Assembly (NCBI GenBank): GCA_016781705.1 | Contig: JADDPV010000189.1 | Span: 1-9,134 of the forward strand | Reading direction: 5' to 3' | DNA: 9,134 nucleotides | Origin: Rubrobacter sp. | Lineage (GTDB): Bacteria; Actinomycetota; Rubrobacteria; Rubrobacterales; Rubrobacteraceae | Shown here: positions 1 to 6,118 of the stretch, in pieces | Layout: each line of letters opens with the position of its first letter | Numbering within the stretch: the stretch's first letter is position 1 | The notes under the pieces: generated by a model | What the model saw: the letters and a program-made list of their open reading frames with translations, nothing else | The model's database searches: none | What the model was told of the DNA's origin: nothing | Program-made: the position numbers and the translations under genes

Positions 1-17
1 CCCGAGGTGGTTGCTGG

Positions 18-533
18 CTACTTCTCGGCGTTCCGCCTCTTCGCCTCGGCCTTGCGGCCCTCCTTCCGGCGCTGGGCCTCGGCCTTCTTCGCGGCGGCCT
101 CCTGGCGCTTCTGCTCCTCCTTCTCGACCTGGAGGCGCGCCCGGTCCACCTTGCCGCTCGCCTCTACGTACTCCATCTGCTCGTCGGTTAGGTCGGCCTC
201 CCCGCGCACGTGGGCTTTCGCCAGCGTGACCATGCGCTGGTCGTGTCCGGGGGCGAACCTGCCGCCGCGCGTCCGGTTGCCGCAGCCACAAAGACAGTCG
301 CGGCTTCGGTCGTTCTTGTCCACCCGGACGGCGGGGCCAGACGGACCGGCGTTGCGGCCGAGGTCCTTGGCGGCCTTGAGGTCTATCCGTCCTTCTAAAA
401 CGGCCCGGTAGGACTCCTGCGAGACCTGCTTCTTGACGATGGCCGTGTCCAGGGCACGCTTCGTCCGCCCGTCTATCTTCTGCTCGGTGGCCTCGGTGGT
501 CGCGGTCTCCGGGGTCGCGTTCTGTTCAGTCAT
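18..533 (-). CDS. Hypothetical protein with CxCxCG...GHD motif and coiled-coil tail
   Basis: A complete 171-aa protein and the last gene of the leftward operon. The N-terminal ~20 residues are Thr/Glu/Ala-rich and probably disordered. Residues 80-97 carry a compact Cys/His motif (C80, C82, C84, then GRFAPGHD with H97). I recall similar short CxCGCG...GHD motifs in actinobacterial and phage hypothetical proteins, where a metal-binding role is plausible but unproven. Residues from about 128 to the end are almost entirely Lys/Arg/Glu/Ala/Gln and should form a long basic helix or coiled coil, which would suit nucleic-acid or protein contact. The ATG overlaps the stop of the preceding small gene (ATGA), so translation is probably coupled. 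No enzymatic function can be assigned. Confidence 0.8.
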   Translation of the reverse strand: MTEQNATPETATTEATEQKIDGRTKRALDTAIVKKQVSQESYRAVLEGRIDLKAAKDLGRNAGPSGPAVRVDKNDRSRDCLCGCGNRTRGGRFAPGHDQRMVTLAKAHVRGEADLTDEQMEYVEASGKVDRARLQVEKEEQKRQEAAAKKAEAQRRKEGRKAEAKRRNAEK

Positions 534-679
534 CGCTGCTCCTCCTGTTCGTCGTCCTGCAACGCCTTGCGTATCTCCGTGGCCTCGGCGGCGATGGCCT
601 CCAGCGCGGCGGCTATCCGGCCGAGGTCCTTACCGTTCTCGGCCAACCACCTCCAGACGCCGCGCGGCAACTCAAGCAT
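530..679 (-). CDS. Small hypothetical protein (49 aa), translationally coupled
   Basis: A 49-aa reading frame fills the gap between two leftward genes. It starts MLELPRGVWRWLAENG and ends in an acidic tail, DDEQEEQR. A GGAGG ribosome binding site sits 4 nt before its ATG. Its start overlaps the end of the upstream gene by 8 nt, and its TGA overlaps the ATG of the downstream gene (ATGA). Residues 15-40 (KDLGRIAAALEAIAAEATEI) look like an amphipathic helix. This geometry on both sides is hard to get by chance and is the main reason to call it a gene. The function is unknown; a small helical partner of a neighbouring operon protein is one possibility, but this is inference. Confidence 0.72.
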   Translation of the reverse strand: MLELPRGVWRWLAENGKDLGRIAAALEAIAAEATEIRKALQDDEQEEQR

Positions 680-998
680 CCCGCCTCCAGTCCTCCTCGA
701 CGGCCTGGATCTGCTCGACGAGCTCGACCGGCGAGCCTCCGAACCCCCCGGTCTCGGTCTCCCGGGCTATCTCCTCCTTCAAGTCGCCGAGCACGGCATC
801 CGTCACCCGCTCGGCAAAGCCCGGTGCCGCCTCAAGCAGGGCGTCGCAGAGGCGCGCGAGATCCCCCGGCTCCAAAGCTTCAACCAGCGCGAGGGCGGCA
901 TCCTCGGGAACGTCCTCGTGCCCCTGATAATCGGTCGGGGTGGTGGCTATCCGCCGGGCGAGGTACTTCGCCCAAACCACCATGTCCGGGGCGGCCAT
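672..998 (-). CDS. Hypothetical protein (108 aa)
   Basis: An acidic, mainly helical protein of 108 aa, second in the leftward operon. It begins MAAPDMVVWAKYLARRIATT and then has Leu/Ala-rich helices (about residues 33-60 and 65-80) followed by an acidic C-terminal part. I see no catalytic motif, signal peptide, membrane segment or metal-binding cluster. The start is fixed by a TGATG junction in which the stop of the SWIM-domain gene shares one base with this ATG, implying coupled translation. I do not recognise the family. Its place between a SWIM protein and other small proteins suggests an accessory role in the same process. Confidence 0.75.
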   Translation of the reverse strand: MAAPDMVVWAKYLARRIATTPTDYQGHEDVPEDAALALVEALEPGDLARLCDALLEAAPGFAERVTDAVLGDLKEEIARETETGGFGGSPVELVEQIQAVEEDWRRDA

Positions 999-1432
999 CA
1001 GCCGCCCATCCTTTCGACGTTGGCGCGAACCCGGGCGGGATCGAGGACGCCACGGAGCGACTCGTCCCGGCGGGAGGTATCGGAGGGCCGGGCGGCATCG
1101 GGGCGGTCGTCCCGTGGCCGCTCCGTGCGCCCTCCGTGGCGGCGGGAGGGCCTACCGGCGGGGCGGGCGGCCCTGCGGCAGCGCCTCTTGGCGGCGTAGA
1201 CCACGACCGCAAACAGGTGCTTGCAGGTCTCGCGCCGCTTCCCGAAGTCGGGGCAGGTGCAGGTCTCCCGGTCGAGGCTCACGGTGTACTTACGGCTGCC
1301 GCCCCGCACTACGAAGAGGTCCCCGTGCTCGGAGACCGCGCCCTCACGGAACAGGGCGAGGCCGCGCTGCTCGCGGGTGGAGAGGGGATGCTTGTACCCG
1401 GGTTCGGGCGCTGCTTTACTGGTGGTGCTCAT
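998..1432 (-). CDS. SWIM zinc-finger domain protein
   Basis: A 144-aa protein that starts the leftward operon. Residues 48-78 form a SWIM-type zinc finger: a short beta segment (KYTVSLD), then C58-T-C60, a nine-residue spacer, and C70-K-H72 followed by the hydrophobic FAVVVY. The CxC...CxH arrangement is the diagnostic SWIM pattern, known to bind zinc and contact DNA or protein partners in SWI2/SNF2 ATPases, MuDR transposases and many small prokaryotic proteins. The part after residue 80 is strongly basic and low in complexity (Arg/Pro-rich), so it is probably disordered and nucleic-acid binding. A complete AGGAGG at 1440-1445 lies 7 nt before the ATG. No helicase or nuclease domain is fused, so the protein is probably a DNA-binding accessory factor. 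Confidence 0.85.
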   Translation of the reverse strand: MSTTSKAAPEPGYKHPLSTREQRGLALFREGAVSEHGDLFVVRGGSRKYTVSLDRETCTCPDFGKRRETCKHLFAVVVYAAKRRCRRAARPAGRPSRRHGGRTERPRDDRPDAARPSDTSRRDESLRGVLDPARVRANVERMGG

Positions 1433-1503
1433 CAGGCGTCCTCCTGGTGGGCCGGGCCTCGGGGTGTTGCTGCACCGCCGGGGCCTCTTTATTTGACCCT
1501 TTT

Positions 1504-1532
1504 ATTTTACCATAATTAAGCATTCAATGCAA
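1504..1532 (-). promoter_or_regulatory. Candidate sigma70-like promoter of the leftward operon
   Basis: This lies in an unusually AT-rich stretch (1488-1540) of a GC-rich window. On the minus strand, TTGCAT (1532-1527) is followed after exactly 17 bp by TAAAAT (1509-1504). The -10 matches consensus at 5 of 6 positions and the -35 at only 3 of 6. Transcription would start near 1497, leaving about 65 nt of leader before the SWIM gene. A TTGACC on the plus strand at 1493-1498 could be half of a divergent promoter, but it has no good -10 partner. Confidence 0.5.
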
Positions 1533-1543
1533 GATAAAGTTGG

Positions 1544-1747
1544 ACCACAGATGAAGGTCTCCGAGGGCGCGGCCGAGGTTGGCTTCTAAGGGGTCGCGCG
1601 GGACGCTCCGGTACCTAGACACCGCCTACAGGCGCACCTCCCAACGTCCAGAGATCGCCGCAAGCGCCGAAAATGTCCCGTCCTCGGCTAGACTTTTCCC
1701 TGGAAATGCGCTATATTTGCGGAGCTGGGAACCACAGATGCCGGTCT
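1544..1747. repeat. Degenerate direct repeat pair (ACCACAGATGnnGGTCT)
   Basis: The 17-bp word ACCACAGATGaaGGTCT at 1544-1560 returns as ACCACAGATGccGGTCT at 1731-1747, with 15 of 17 bases identical. Weaker similarity continues on both sides (CTGG before; CG and a GGCGC-like patch after), so the repeated segment may be about 40 bp. The second copy lies just downstream of the 1689-1717 promoter, at the 5' end of the candidate RNA. The first lies beside the leftward promoter. Regulator binding sites or a duplicated RNA 5' end would both fit. Confidence 0.5.
1689..1717 (+). promoter_or_regulatory. Candidate sigma70-like promoter for a short RNA
   Basis: TAGACT (1689-1694, 4 of 6 to the -35 consensus) is followed after 17 bp by TATATT (1712-1717, 5 of 6 to the -10 consensus). 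Transcription would start near 1723-1725 and run into the structured segment that ends at the strong hairpin at 1888. It could also read on into the 182-aa gene at 1984. The call rests on sequence match and on its position relative to the terminator. Confidence 0.5.
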
Positions 1748-1888
1748 ACGGATCGGCGCCTCGGATACAGTCCAATAAAGCCGAGGCACAAGGCGGGCAG
1801 CAACACTCCCGCCCCAAAATGTGCGAGCTAAGAGCCCCTGGGCAGCAGGTCACGATTCGTCGTGCCCGTGCTGCTCGGGGGCTCTTTT
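1724..1888 (+). ncRNA. Candidate structured small RNA or 5' leader
   Basis: Between the promoter at 1689-1717 and the hairpin ending at 1888 lies about 165 nt with no believable coding content but several consecutive stems. GCCG/CGGC pairs 1740-1743 with 1754-1757. GCCTCGG/CCGAGGC pairs 1758-1764 with 1781-1787 around a 16-nt A-rich loop. GGCGGG/CCCGCC pairs 1792-1797 with 1808-1813. The long terminal hairpin spans 1830-1886. An unpaired CCCCAAAAUGUGCGAGC stretch separates the last two. This is what an independently transcribed, intrinsically terminated RNA would look like. I do not recognise an RNA family. The alternative is an attenuator leader for the gene at 1984. The stems are seen in the sequence; the RNA itself is inferred. 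Confidence 0.5.
1830..1888 (+). terminator. Very long UUCG-capped intrinsic terminator-like hairpin
   Basis: The arm at 1830-1847 pairs with 1869-1886 over 18 consecutive positions in RNA (two of them G-U). After a one-base bulge and two more G-C pairs with one mismatch, CACGA (1851-1855) pairs with TCGTG (1860-1864) across a TTCG tetraloop. The descending arm runs into TTTT at 1885-1888. The stem bases (AAGAGCCCC against GGGGCTCTT) and the T tract fit a rho-independent terminator in the plus direction. The stem is much longer than needed for termination, so it may also stabilise or define a small RNA. Confidence 0.75.
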
Positions 1889-1983
1889 GCGTTCTCGGGG
1901 CTGTTGTGGAGTCGAGGAGAGGAGGCACGGGATGTAGGCGAAGTCAGGGATCAGGGGCGAAACCAACAAGCAGAAGGAGAACG

Positions 1984-2532
1984 ATGGACGCGGAGAAAAT
2001 GAAGGAAATAGCGGAGAGGGCGGCCGGGGCCGAGTCGGGCGGCGACTACTTCGAGGTCGCCGACCAGGATCTCCCCGCGACGGCCACAGATCGGGGGATC
2101 GGGGCCGCCCCGCCCCCGGTCGGCGACTTCGAGTTCTGGCTTTACGAGCAGCGGCACCGCCAGGACCGGACCGGCGCGGTGGCCCGGTTCGTAATCGAGG
2201 ATCTGAAACGCGGGTTTTGGCCGGAAACGACGGACCTGTTCAGCGACTACAAGCGCACCGACGAGGAACAGCAGCGGGCTTGGGTGAACCACCTGGCCGG
2301 TAGGCACATCTTGGCCTGGGAGTCCATCGAGATTTTCTGCGAGGTCCACGCCGAGTACGTCGCGGCGTACTACCGCCGCTTTGAGTGGAAATGGGCAGAG
2401 GCGGAGCGGTACGGCGGCTTCGGGAGCTTCAACTGTCCGACCATGCCGGGTGAGATGGAGGCCCGGGAGGCCGAGATGCAGTTCTGGCGGAGGGTCAGGG
2501 ATATACAGCAGGGGAGGCCGGTGGACTTTTAG
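1984..2532 (+). CDS. Hypothetical protein, possible YozE/SAM-like segment
   Basis: A 182-aa protein. The frame is open back to 1579, but the ATG at 1984 is chosen because AAGGAG lies just upstream and the earlier part has no protein-like character and overlaps the RNA hairpin. Residues 47-110 (FEFWLYEQRHRQDRTGAVAR, then a D-x-x-x-x-F-W-P-x-x-x segment and DY) recall the YozE SAM-like fold, which typically has W-L-x-x-Q-x-x-R-x-D-x-x-G-x-x-A and then D-x-x-F-P. The resemblance is from memory and moderate. The later part is rich in Trp, Tyr and Glu and helical. A GC hairpin follows the stop. It is rightward and precedes the regulator gene, which has its own promoter. Its role is unknown. Confidence 0.75.
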   Translation: MDAEKMKEIAERAAGAESGGDYFEVADQDLPATATDRGIGAAPPPVGDFEFWLYEQRHRQDRTGAVARFVIEDLKRGFWPETTDLFSDYKRTDEEQQRAWVNHLAGRHILAWESIEIFCEVHAEYVAAYYRRFEWKWAEAERYGGFGSFNCPTMPGEMEAREAEMQFWRRVRDIQQGRPVDF

Positions 2533-2570
2533 GTCGAAGACCCGAAGGGAGGGGTCGCTGCGTACCGGCG

Positions 2571-2590
2571 GCCCCGCCCTCGTGCGGGGC
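2571..2590 (+). terminator. GC-rich hairpin after the 182-aa gene
   Basis: GCCCCGC (2571-2577) and GCGGGGC (2584-2590) form a perfect 7-bp stem with a CCTCGT loop, 39 bp past the stop codon. No T tract follows, so intrinsic termination would be weak. Its position between the 182-aa gene and the next promoter supports a boundary role. Confidence 0.4.
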
Positions 2591-2625
2591 GTGTAAACGC
2601 TGCAACAGTCCGAGGTCCCGAGCGA

Positions 2626-2660
2626 TTGTAACGATATTGTATCATACGTTATAATGTATG
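2626..2660 (+). promoter_or_regulatory. Strong promoter with overlapping palindromic operator
   Basis: TTGTAA (2626-2631) and a perfect TATAAT (2650-2655) are separated by 18 bp in a local AT-rich patch. The palindrome CATAC-N8-GTATG (2643-2660) is centred on the -10 box, and a shorter one, GTATcATAC (2639-2647), overlaps it, so GTAT/ATAC half-sites surround RNA polymerase's contact point. This is the expected layout for a repressor that blocks its own promoter. The first gene downstream is an XRE-family protein, so autoregulation is the natural inference. Confidence 0.7.
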
Positions 2661-2749
2661 CATGGTCCGACGCCCGGCGGTCGCCCGCCACGGGCTTTGC
2701 GACCCCAGAAGCGGGATCAGACATGGAAGCGACGAAAGGGAGTACGGAG

Positions 2750-3112
2750 ATGGAGGAGCACGAGAAGATGGACCTGGGTGAGCTCATCGACGGGCGGGGC
2801 GGGGCGGCGGCCTTGCACCGCAGGACGGGCCTCAGTGACCTGACGATCCGAAAGATCCGACGCGGCGAGCGCGTCCCCTTCGTGGGGACCGCCACGAGGA
2901 TGGCCGAGGGGCTCGGGGTGGACATCTCGGAGATCGACTGGCCCCGGGGATACTCCACCGGACCGGCCGAGAGGCACAAGCAGCCCAGCGCCAGTTTCCA
3001 CGACCTCTACGAGGACGAGGAGTTCAAGGCCGCCGTAGCGCGCGAGGTTGAGCGCCAGATAGCGCGTTTTGCCGGGTCGGCGGCGCAGTCGGAGCCGACA
3101 AACCACAAGTAG
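2750..3112 (+). CDS. XRE/Cro-CI-family helix-turn-helix regulator
   Basis: A 120-aa protein from the ATG at 2750, which has GGGAG 7 nt upstream. The frame is open from 2654, but that ATG lies inside the -10 box and cannot be used from this promoter; 2723 and 2768 are other possible starts. Residues 8-62 form a typical XRE domain: LGELIDGRGGAAALHRRTGL (helices 1-2), SDLTIRKIRRGE (recognition helix and turn), then ATRMAEGLGVDISEI. The C-terminal half is charged and helical (residues 84-108) and may mediate dimerisation; it has no LexA-type protease signature. In phages and plasmids such proteins repress lytic or replication promoters. It sits directly upstream of the replication genes and probably binds the palindrome at its own promoter, controlling both itself and the genes that follow. 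Confidence 0.85.
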   Translation: MEEHEKMDLGELIDGRGGAAALHRRTGLSDLTIRKIRRGERVPFVGTATRMAEGLGVDISEIDWPRGYSTGPAERHKQPSASFHDLYEDEEFKAAVAREVERQIARFAGSAAQSEPTNHK

Positions 3113-3125
3113 AGACACAGTAAAA

Positions 3126-3149
3126 GCCGCCCGCGTTGGCACGGGCGGC
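3126..3149. terminator. Intergenic GC hairpin, terminator-like on the minus strand
   Basis: GCCGCCCG (3126-3133) and CGGGCGGC (3142-3149) form a perfect 8-bp stem with an 8-nt loop, immediately before the ribosome binding site of the next gene. AAAA precedes it on the plus strand, so the T tract that makes a good intrinsic terminator appears only in the leftward direction. It may stop antisense transcription or modulate read-through and mRNA processing between the regulator and replication genes. Confidence 0.45.
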
Positions 3150-3164
3150 CCACAAAGGAGTCAC

Positions 3165-3548
3165 ATGAGTAAGTATACCACACAAGAGGCCGGGGATCAA
3201 TCCGCCGGTGTAAATAGGGTTACGCCCGCCCCGGTGCCCGACCCCTCAGAGAAGACATGGGTCGTAATCGTGGTTCAGGTCAAGGATCGGTTTGACGACG
3301 ACGAGAGCTACCACCTCTACGCGCCACTCTACGCTTTGAGCCCCAAGGGCGGCGGCCCGGCGAGCCTTCTCGACAAGGCCACCTGGGGGGACAAGAGCAT
3401 GGCCGGGATGCGGGCCGCGATGACCTGCGACAAGCTCGCGAAAGACCGCCGCTCGTACAACCAAGCGGCGACTACGGGGTTCGTCCACGAGAACCGGCTC
3501 CACTGGTCCGATGGCGTGCCCGCCGACGGCGAGAGGCGGGGCCGATGA
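3165..3548 (+). CDS. Hypothetical protein (127 aa) upstream of the primase
   Basis: A 127-aa protein. The ATG at 3165 follows AAAGGAG at a 4-nt spacing and is preferred over the open frame that continues upstream through the hairpin. After a polar N-terminus (about 1-28), the segment TWVVIVVQVKDRF looks like two beta strands, followed by YHLYAPLYALSP. The C-terminal half is rich in Lys and Asp (WGDKSMAGMRAAMTCDKLAK). No known motif is visible. Its stop overlaps the start of the primase/helicase gene (ATGA), so the two proteins are probably made together and may act together in replication, for example as an accessory or single-strand-binding factor. That role is inferred only from position. 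Confidence 0.75.
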   Translation: MSKYTTQEAGDQSAGVNRVTPAPVPDPSEKTWVVIVVQVKDRFDDDESYHLYAPLYALSPKGGGPASLLDKATWGDKSMAGMRAAMTCDKLAKDRRSYNQAATTGFVHENRLHWSDGVPADGERRGR

Positions 3549-6118
3549 CCGACCGCGAGAACGCAAACGCGGCCCCCGCCCTGTGGCGGGCCGTCTTCGG
3601 CGACGGGGAAGGCTACCTCTGCGTAGCCTCCGGCTCGCGCGACGTGGAGAGGCTCCAGGACTTCCGGGAGCGATACTTCAACTATCCGGCGCAGGCGCAG
3701 GACGCCGCCGTTTATGCCCGCAACGAGGACGAGGCCGAGCGGGAGGTCTATTTTTGCGCCCATCTCCTCACGGAGGAGCGCCGGGCGAAGGCGACTGCAG
3801 CTCCGATCCGCGCGCTGTATGCGGACGGCGACGGTGCGGAGGTGCCCGAGAGCGTGGCGGAGCCGAGCGTCGTGGTCGAGAGCTTGCCCGGGAGGACACA
3901 GCTATTCTGGCTCCTCTCCGGCCCCGTCGAACCCAAGACCGCCGAACGACTCAACAAGCGACTCACCCACGCGATAGGCGCAGACCCGTCCGGCTACGAC
4001 CTCACGCAGCTTCTCAGGGTGCCCGGAACCCGCAACCGCAAGTACGCCGACGCCCCAGGGGTGAGCATCACGGAGACGACGGGGGAGCTGCACGACCCCG
4101 AAGAACTGGATCATGATTTGCCGGAGCTTCCCGACGGCCCGGGTTCCGGTGACGACGGGGAACTCCCCGATCCTGTTTCCCCGCCGCTTTCAGACGAGGA
4201 GGTCTTGGAGAAGGCCCGCAACGCAAGGAACGGGGCGAAGTTCGCGGCGCTCTACGACGAGGGCGACACCTCGGAACACGACGACGACCATAGCAGTGCG
4301 GACCTCGCGCTTGTCGGCAGGCTCGCGTTCTACACCCAGGACCCTGAGCAGCTAGACCGCATATTTCGGGGCTCCTCCCTGATGCGAGAGAAGTGGGAGG
4401 ATCGGGAAGACTACCGGGACAGGACGATCCGCAAGGCGCTGGCCGGGAGGACCGCGTTCTACGGCCAGGAATACGCCCCCGGCGAGATCATCTTCGACGA
4501 GGACGACGAGGCGTTCGGGTTCGGCGAGAACGGTGCCCATGACACCGATGACACCGATGACACCATGACACCCGGGTCGTCCCCGCCCCGCGCCCCCGGG
4601 GCCGGTGACGGCCATGACACCCATGACGCCATGACACCCCGTGTGCCCCCGCTCCGATACCGCGTGGACGGTATGCCGTTCCCCCTGCACGCGCTCCCTC
4701 CCACCCTCAGGCGCTACCTTGAGGAGGCGGCACACGCGAAGGAAGCACCCGTGGAGTTCGTGGCCCTGCCGATGGTCGCGGCGCTCGGGACGGCCATAGG
4801 TGCGAGCCGCCGGTTCAGGATAGAGCGCACGTGGCCCGAACTCCCGACCCTGTACACAGCAGTCGTGGCCCCTCCCGCCTCGGGCAAAAGCCCGGCAGAG
4901 GACGCCGCTATGTTGCCGGTGTACCGTCAAGGCAAAATCCTCAACCATCGGTACAAGCTTGCTCTTGAAGAGTACAAACGAGAGCACCGGGAGTGGGAGA
5001 CTCAGGCGGCCGAAGCCCGCAAGAAGAAGCAGCGCACCCCCGAAGAACCCGAGAAACCCACCAAGCAGCGCATACGGGTCGGGGACGCCACCGTGGAAGC
5101 CCTGCAAGTGAGGATGGCGGAAAACCCGAGGGGACTGGTGCTCGCCCGCGACGAGCTCGCTGGATTCTTCAATTCTCTCAACCAGTACAAGGGCAAAGGG
5201 TCGGACCGCCAGTTCTGGCTCTCGCAGCACAGTGGCAGGGTCGCGCCGGTGGACAGGAAGACCAACGACGAGACGTACGACGTGGAGTACCCGTGCGTCT
5301 CCGTGGTGGGGAGCATCCAGCCCGAGAAGCTGCATGTCCTCGACATCGAGGCGGGGGATGGCATGGTCGAGCGCTTCCTCTTCGTGTGGCCCGACGCGAG
5401 GATGCAACCCGACTCCGAGCGGGATGTCTCCGTGGAGGCCGAGCAGGGGTACGTCGAAGTCTGGAACCGCCTTTACGCCTTGGAGATGGGCGAGGACGAG
5501 TACGGGAACCCCGCTCCGAGGGACGTTCCCCTATCACACGACGCGATACCGGCGTGGAAGGCGTACAAGCGGGCTCTCAAGGACAGCGCCGACGAGCCCG
5601 GGACCCCCACGTTCATGCGTGGGGTGCTCGGGAAGATGAAGGCCCACTTCCCCCGGTTCGCACTCGTCCTAGCCCTCGTACGGACGGTGGAGGACGGAGA
5701 GTACGTCGAGGAGGTTCGCAAGGAGGATCTCGATAAGGCGTGGGAACTTGCCCGATACTTCGTCGCGCAGTCCTATCGCGTCTACTCCGAGTTCAAGAAG
5801 GAAAACAAGGACGACCTCCTGGCCCACGCCCTTGGGCTGTTCCTCGACAAGAGTGGTGGCTCGTGGGAGGGGCCTGCCACGGAATTGTTCGACGCGCTGA
5901 AAGCCCTCGGCTACGCGAAGGCGCTGCCGAAGTCGCCCGACGCCCTCACGCAGGCGGTCGGTAAGGCGGCGCGGAACAGCCCGACCCTAACCGCCGAGAA
6001 GGGCCAGAGGTCTGCCAGGGCGAGATCCATCATCCTAAAGAAAGAATACTCCGAGAATGTCTGGGACCGTCCGGCGGGGGGTCGGACCGGGGGAGAGGGG
6101 GGTGTCATGGTGTCATAG
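3545..6118 (+). CDS. Replication protein: AEP-type primase-polymerase with DUF3987 helicase-like domain
   Basis: An 857-aa multidomain protein expected to start replication of the element. Residues 1-170 resemble the RepB-like archaeo-eukaryotic primase superfamily: YFCAHLL (69-75), an acidic LYADGDG (91-97) that could hold metal-binding aspartates, VVVESLPGRTQLFWLLSG (109-126) and the conserved LTQLLRVPGTRNRKY (153-167). Residues 222-300 resemble the helical PriCT-like region of phage primase-polymerases (DRIFRGSSLMREKWEDREDY, then RTIRKAL). Residues 310-370 are an Asp/Thr/Pro-rich linker encoded by DNA repeats. Residues 375-740 match DUF3987, with a Walker A-like APPASGKSP (442-450), a probable Walker B LVLARDELAGFF (531-542) and QFWLSQHSGR. 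The Walker A lacks the usual GxxxxGK first glycine. The last residues (GGVMVS) are encoded by the downstream repeats. No integrase or plasmid partition gene accompanies it in this window. Confidence 0.85.
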   Translation: MTDRENANAAPALWRAVFGDGEGYLCVASGSRDVERLQDFRERYFNYPAQAQDAAVYARNEDEAEREVYFCAHLLTEERRAKATAAPIRALYADGDGAEVPESVAEPSVVVESLPGRTQLFWLLSGPVEPKTAERLNKRLTHAIGADPSGYDLTQLLRVPGTRNRKYADAPGVSITETTGELHDPEELDHDLPELPDGPGSGDDGELPDPVSPPLSDEEVLEKARNARNGAKFAALYDEGDTSEHDDDHSSADLALVGRLAFYTQDPEQLDRIFRGSSLMREKWEDREDYRDRTIRKALAGRTAFYGQEYAPGEIIFDEDDEAFGFGENGAHDTDDTDDTMTPGSSPPRAPGAGDGHDTHDAMTPRVPPLRYRVDGMPFPLHALPPTLRRYLEEAAHAKEAPVEFVALPMVAALGTAIGASRRFRIERTWPELPTLYTAVVAPPASGKSPAEDAAMLPVYRQGKILNHRYKLALEEYKREHREWETQAAEARKKKQRTPEEPEKPTKQRIRVGDATVEALQVRMAENPRGLVLARDELAGFFNSLNQYKGKGSDRQFWLSQHSGRVAPVDRKTNDETYDVEYPCVSVVGSIQPEKLHVLDIEAGDGMVERFLFVWPDARMQPDSERDVSVEAEQGYVEVWNRLYALEMGEDEYGNPAPRDVPLSHDAIPAWKAYKRALKDSADEPGTPTFMRGVLGKMKAHFPRFALVLALVRTVEDGEYVEEVRKEDLDKAWELARYFVAQSYRVYSEFKKENKDDLLAHALGLFLDKSGGSWEGPATELFDALKALGYAKALPKSPDALTQAVGKAARNSPTLTAEKGQRSARARSIILKKEYSENVWDRPAGGRTGGEGGVMVS
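4539..4638. repeat. Iteron-like ATGACACC arrays inside the replication gene
   Basis: ATGACACC occurs at 4539, 4548, 4557 and 4565, then at 4614 and 4631, with one variant, ATGACGCC, at 4623. That is six perfect copies and one near copy in 100 bp. Steps are 9, 9, 8 in the first cluster and 9, 8 in the second. The copies encode HDTDDTDDTMTP and HDTHDAMTP in the linker. The 8-bp step changes the reading frame, yet the DNA word is kept, so the repeat looks selected as DNA, not as protein. The orientation is opposite to that of the arrays at 6101-6208. Confidence 0.8.

Noticed and set aside
824..1519. Open frames on the plus strand opposite the leftward operon
   Set aside because: They are antisense to the SWIM gene and its neighbour, with Gly/Ala/Pro/Arg-rich translations and no ribosome binding site.
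1579..1983. Upstream open-frame extension of the 182-aa gene
   Set aside because: It encodes a Ser/Arg-rich, unconserved-looking peptide, runs through the long hairpin and lacks a ribosome binding site; the ATG at 1984 has a good one.
2654..2749. Start of the XRE gene at 2654
   Set aside because: This ATG is inside the -10 element, upstream of the likely transcription start, and has no ribosome binding site.
1951..2979. 342-codon open frame on the minus strand
   Set aside because: It is antisense to two rightward genes and their promoter, with Pro/Arg/Leu-rich composition typical of GC-rich shadow frames.
4539..4638. Simple coding microsatellite as the full explanation of the ATGACACC repeats
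   Set aside because: The 8-bp steps are out of frame and the same word and spacing recur in non-coding DNA past the stop codon in inverted orientation.
4352..5407. 351-codon open frame on the minus strand
   Set aside because: It lies wholly opposite the recognisable DUF3987 coding region, and its translation is low-complexity and His/Gly/Arg-rich.
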